Translations under genes and position numbers: made by a program
Shown here: positions 5,335 to 8,300 of the stretch, piece after piece
Layout: every line of letters starts with the position of its first letter
How positions within the stretch are numbered: position 1 is the stretch's first letter
Assembly (NCBI GenBank): GCA_036741235.1
Contig: DAINSQ010000204.1
Coordinates: forward strand, 1 to 8,300
DNA: 8,300 nucleotides
From: JABWBR01 sp036741235
GTDB lineage: Bacteria > Bacteroidota > Bacteroidia > Chitinophagales > Saprospiraceae
Direction: 5' to 3'
The notes under the pieces: model-generated
Told to the model about the DNA's origin: nothing
The model's database searches: none
The model's input: the letters and a program-made list of their open reading frames with translations, nothing else

Positions 5335-8076
5335 TCACTCCCCAAACGCCGCATCCACGATATCGCGCTGCTGTTGGTCGTGCACTTTTTTAAAGCCGGT
5401 AGCCGGCGAAGCGCTGGCTTTGCGGGTTATCGGCGTAAAGCGGGCGGCTTCCGGCAAATTGACCGCCAGGTACTGCCAGGCGCCCATATTGCGCGGTTCT
5501 TCCTGCACCCAATATACCCCGGCGTTTTTGTATTTGTTCAAAATCTGGCGGAGTTGCTTTTCGGGAAGCGGATAAAGCTGTTCCAGTCGCACAACAGCCA
5601 CATCGTCGCGTTTGTCGTTAATTTTGCGCTCCAACAGGTCGTAGTAAACCTTGCCGGAGCACAGCAACAGGCGTTTAACCTTGTTTGCGCTGCGGGGGGT
5701 GATATCGGCGTCGTCGATCACTTCCTGGAAGCGGGTATCGCCGGTAAAATCAGCTACGGGCGACACGCATTTGGGGTGGCGTAGCAGCGATTTGGGCGAC
5801 ATCACGATGAGCGGTTTGCGGAAGGGGCGTGTGAGTTGCCTGCGCAGCAGGTGGAAAAAGTTGGCGGGGGTAGTTACATTGGCCACCGTCACATTAAATT
5901 CGGCGCAGTTTTGCAAAAAGCGTTCGAGGCGGGCGCTGGAGTGCTCGGGGCCCTGGCCTTCGTAGCCGTGGGGCAGCAACATCACCAGGCCGCTCATGCG
6001 TTGCCATTTGCTTTCGCCTGCGAAGATAAACTGGTCGACGATAGTCTGAGCGCCGTTATAGAAATCGCCGAACTGAGCTTCCCACAGTACCAGGGCATCG
6101 GGAGTAGCCAGCGAATAGCCGTATTCAAAGCCGAGCACGGCAAACTCCGACAGCAGCGAGTTGTATATCCTGAAGCGGCCCTGGCCTTTGCTGAGGCTGT
6201 TCAGGCGGTTATAAGGCTGATAAGTTTCGGCGGAGTATACTACGGCGTGGCGGTGCGAGAAAGTACCGCGTTTCACATCCTGACCGCTCATCCGCACGTC
6301 CCGGCCTTCGAGCAGGATAGAGCCGTAGGCCGACATTTCGCCCAGCGACCAGTCCAGTTTGCCCTCAGTGAGCAGCTTGTGCATACTGGCCAAAACGCGA
6401 CTGGCTTTGGGCAGGGGAATAAAACCTTCGGGCACCGAAGCCAGGTGTTTGATGATGTGGTCAAAAGTTTTGGAGTCGATACCGGTCACCGGCGAGTGAT
6501 CGTATTCTTTGGGGTCGACTTGTTTTTTTAGTTTGCGCCAGGCCTGTTCGGGCTCCTGATAAGTATAGGGCAGGGGAGTTTCGCGTACCATATCGAGGCG
6601 TTCCTGGAGGTGGCCCCAGAACGAGCGCTCCATTTCTTCGGCGAGTTGCTGGTCCAGGTCGCCGCGTTCGATGAGGCGTTTGGAGTACAATTCGCGGGGG
6701 TTGTTATGCCCTGCGATGATCTTGTACATTTCGGGTTGAGTAAACATGGGGTCGTCGCCTTCGTTGTGGCCGTGGCGGCGGTAGCAGAGCATATCGATAA
6801 ACACGTCGGAGTTAAACTGCTGGCGGTAATCAACTGCCAGTTCAACGGCAAACAGCATAGCTTCGGGGTCGTCGCCGTTGACGTGGAATACCGGGGCCTG
6901 GACCACCATAGCGGCGCCTGTGCAGTAGGTAGACGAGCGGGCGTCGTCAAAGTCGGTGGTAAAGCCGATCTGGTTATTGATCACCAGGTGCAGGGTGCCG
7001 CCGGTATAATAACCTTCGAGTTGGCTCATCTGTACGGTTTCGTAAACGATACCCTGGCCGGCCACGGCGGCGTCGCCGTGTATGAGGATGGGCAGAATGC
7101 GGTCGAAGTTACTGCTATAGAGGATATCGGCTTTGGCGCGGGCAAAACCCTCCACTACGGGGTTGACGGCTTCGAGGTGGGAGGGGTTGGGCGTCAGTTT
7201 GAGCTGTACGATTTTTCCCTGCGGCGTCTGGATTTGAGAAGAAAAGCCGAGGTGGTACTTCACGTCGCCGTCGCCGAAGCTGAGGTCGGGTTCGGCGGTA
7301 CCTTCAAATTCGTTAAAGATTTGGGCGTAAGTTTTGCCCATGATATTGGCCAGCACATTGAGGCGGCCCCGGTGGGCCATTCCAATTACAATTTCCTCCA
7401 CTTCGTCTTCTACGGCCTGGTTGATAATTGCGTCGAGGGCTACGATGGCCGTTTCGCCGCCTTCGAGTGAAAATCGCTTTTGGCCGACGTATTTTTTGTG
7501 AAGGAACTCTTCGAATATAACGGCGCCGTTGAGTTTTTCGAGAATACGGCGTTTTTTCTCCAGCGGCAGGCCGTAGCTATTGACCGGATCTACGGCTTCG
7601 ATGCGGCTGCGCAGCCAGCGGCGTTTGTCGCGGTCGGCGATATGGTGGAATTCAAAGCCGATGCTGCCGCAGTAAATTGTATTGAGGCGGTCTACAATTT
7701 GTCGCAGGGTGGCATTTTCCAGTCCGATTTCTTTTGATACAAAAAAAACGGAATCCAGATCGGCATCGCTCAGGCCGTAGTCTTCCAGATTCAAGGCAGG
7801 TTTGCGGTCGCGCCGCTTGCGGATGGGGTTGGTCTTGGAAAGCAGGTGGGCCCGGTCGCGGTACCCTTTGATGAGCGACAATACTTGTAACTCTTTGGCT
7901 ACGGCAGCCCCGCCGGTTTCGGCGGCAGGTACGCCATTGATGCTTTGCGCAAAGTCGAAACCCTGGAAGAAAGTACGCCAGCTGGGTTCGATTTGTTCAG
8001 GGTCGCGTTGATATTGCTGGTACAACGCCTCGATGTATGCGGGATGCGCATTGGCTATAAAAGAGAAATCGCCCAT
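5335..8076 (-). CDS. sucA: 2-oxoglutarate dehydrogenase E1 component (thiamine diphosphate-dependent)
   Basis: E1 decarboxylates 2-oxoglutarate and passes the succinyl group to the lipoyl arm of E2 in the cytoplasmic TCA-cycle complex, yielding succinyl-CoA. From the chosen ATG the protein has 913 residues, close to the E. coli enzyme. The N-terminal segment with HPAYIEALYQQY and PSWRTFFQGF (11-40) is the family's E2-contact region. GMAHRGRLNVL is at 232-242. The thiamine diphosphate/magnesium motif runs from GDAA (334-337) to INNQIGFTT (366-374). CYRRHGHNEGDDP is at 431-443 and SHRHAVV at 607-613. NSLLSEFAVLGFEYGYS (639-655) carries the probable cofactor-activating Glu644, and VQEEPRNMGAW is at 857-867. 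I chose ATG at 8076 because MGDFSFIANAHPAYIE matches usual family starts. The frame continues upstream to a TTG at 8148, adding 24 basic residues unlike the family. No E2 (sucB) or E3 gene is adjacent. All key motifs look intact. Confidence 0.97.
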   Translation of the reverse strand: MGDFSFIANAHPAYIEALYQQYQRDPEQIEPSWRTFFQGFDFAQSINGVPAAETGGAAVAKELQVLSLIKGYRDRAHLLSKTNPIRKRRDRKPALNLEDYGLSDADLDSVFFVSKEIGLENATLRQIVDRLNTIYCGSIGFEFHHIADRDKRRWLRSRIEAVDPVNSYGLPLEKKRRILEKLNGAVIFEEFLHKKYVGQKRFSLEGGETAIVALDAIINQAVEDEVEEIVIGMAHRGRLNVLANIMGKTYAQIFNEFEGTAEPDLSFGDGDVKYHLGFSSQIQTPQGKIVQLKLTPNPSHLEAVNPVVEGFARAKADILYSSNFDRILPILIHGDAAVAGQGIVYETVQMSQLEGYYTGGTLHLVINNQIGFTTDFDDARSSTYCTGAAMVVQAPVFHVNGDDPEAMLFAVELAVDYRQQFNSDVFIDMLCYRRHGHNEGDDPMFTQPEMYKIIAGHNNPRELYSKRLIERGDLDQQLAEEMERSFWGHLQERLDMVRETPLPYTYQEPEQAWRKLKKQVDPKEYDHSPVTGIDSKTFDHIIKHLASVPEGFIPLPKASRVLASMHKLLTEGKLDWSLGEMSAYGSILLEGRDVRMSGQDVKRGTFSHRHAVVYSAETYQPYNRLNSLSKGQGRFRIYNSLLSEFAVLGFEYGYSLATPDALVLWEAQFGDFYNGAQTIVDQFIFAGESKWQRMSGLVMLLPHGYEGQGPEHSSARLERFLQNCAEFNVTVANVTTPANFFHLLRRQLTRPFRKPLIVMSPKSLLRHPKCVSPVADFTGDTRFQEVIDDADITPRSANKVKRLLLCSGKVYYDLLERKINDKRDDVAVVRLEQLYPLPEKQLRQILNKYKNAGVYWVQEEPRNMGAWQYLAVNLPEAARFTPITRKASASPATGFKKVHDQQQRDIVDAAFGE

Positions 8077-8235
8077 ATCAAAAGGATGTTTCAATTGCTT
8101 TTTGAAAAAAATAAACGTGTTAGTAATGCGTTTGGTCAGCTTATGCAAAAAATCGCTTGAAAGTGCAAAATTGCAACAAATCCGCGGGAGCTGCCAAGTT
8201 TTTTTTATACAACTTGAAGAACAATAACTGCCGGG

Positions 8236-8300
8236 GGTTGGTTCTCGGTTGTGGGTTGTGGGTTGTAGGTTGTAGGTTGTAGGTTGTAGGTTGTAGGTTG
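8236..8300. repeat. Heptanucleotide tandem array (GGTTGTA), running off the window
   Basis: After a diverged start (GGTTGGTTCTC, 8236-8246) come two GGTTGTG units, five GGTTGTA units and a partial unit reaching the window end. It is the same repeat and orientation as 1-56 and 2865-2880. The array lies about 160 bases upstream of the sucA start. By analogy with the other two copies, an AAACCTA-type block and the 3' end of another minus-strand gene may follow beyond the window, which is a prediction only. Confidence 0.93.

Noticed and set aside
6610..7470. Long plus-strand open frame (286 codons) across sucA
   Set aside because: It lies wholly antisense to a highly conserved sucA region and has a biased, low-complexity composition, as expected from the complement of GC-rich coding sequence. 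No domain is recognisable.
8164..8175. Small palindrome TGCAAAATTGCA upstream of sucA, possible operator
   Set aside because: Short, with a single copy and no regulator gene nearby to pair it with.
8166..8197. Candidate Bacteroidota promoter for sucA (CAATTTTG with a TTG 21 bases upstream, minus strand)
   Set aside because: The first base of the -7 box does not fit, the -33 element is only three bases, and the implied leader is long. Not above chance.
8195..8216. Inverted repeat CAAGTT / AACTTG upstream of sucA, as an operator or terminator
   Set aside because: Six base pairs with a 10-base loop made mostly of T. This arises easily by chance in an AT-rich leader, and no second copy was seen.

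Overview
The window looks like chromosomal DNA from a member of the Bacteroidota. The closest fit is the Saprospiria/Chitinophagia-type lineages, but this is inferred from protein style rather than from a marker gene. The evidence is a secreted multi-domain GH29 fucosidase, a TPR / beta-propeller / carboxypeptidase-regulatory-domain / OmpA protein of a type typical of that phylum, a CHAT-domain relic, and the N-terminal sequence style of the 2-oxoglutarate dehydrogenase E1.

Layout. Positions 1-98 hold a heptanucleotide array (TAGGTTG units) followed by AAACCTA-type repeats. Positions 103-2160 (minus) encode a secreted alpha-L-fucosidase with two accessory domains. Positions 2161-2419 are AT-rich and without a recognisable gene. 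Positions 2420-2838 (plus) hold a decayed locus: a short broken reading frame with an early stop codon, possibly a Trypco1-like protein, runs directly into the out-of-frame 3' end of a CHAT-domain (caspase-like) gene. Positions 2839-2991 carry a second copy of the repeat set. Positions 2992-5247 (minus) encode a 751-residue OmpA-family envelope protein. Positions 5335-8076 (minus) encode SucA, the E1 component of 2-oxoglutarate dehydrogenase. The window ends in a third heptad array (8236-8300).

The three intact genes all lie on the minus strand but do not form an obvious pathway: one is secreted glycan degradation, one is envelope structure or secretion, and one is the TCA cycle. The 87-base gap between sucA and the OmpA gene permits co-transcription but does not show it. 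I see no complete new system. The points most worth a second look are the remnant of a possible CHAT-type conflict system, the recurrent bipartite intergenic repeat placed just after minus-strand stop codons, and the duplicated four-cysteine regulatory domains in the OmpA protein.
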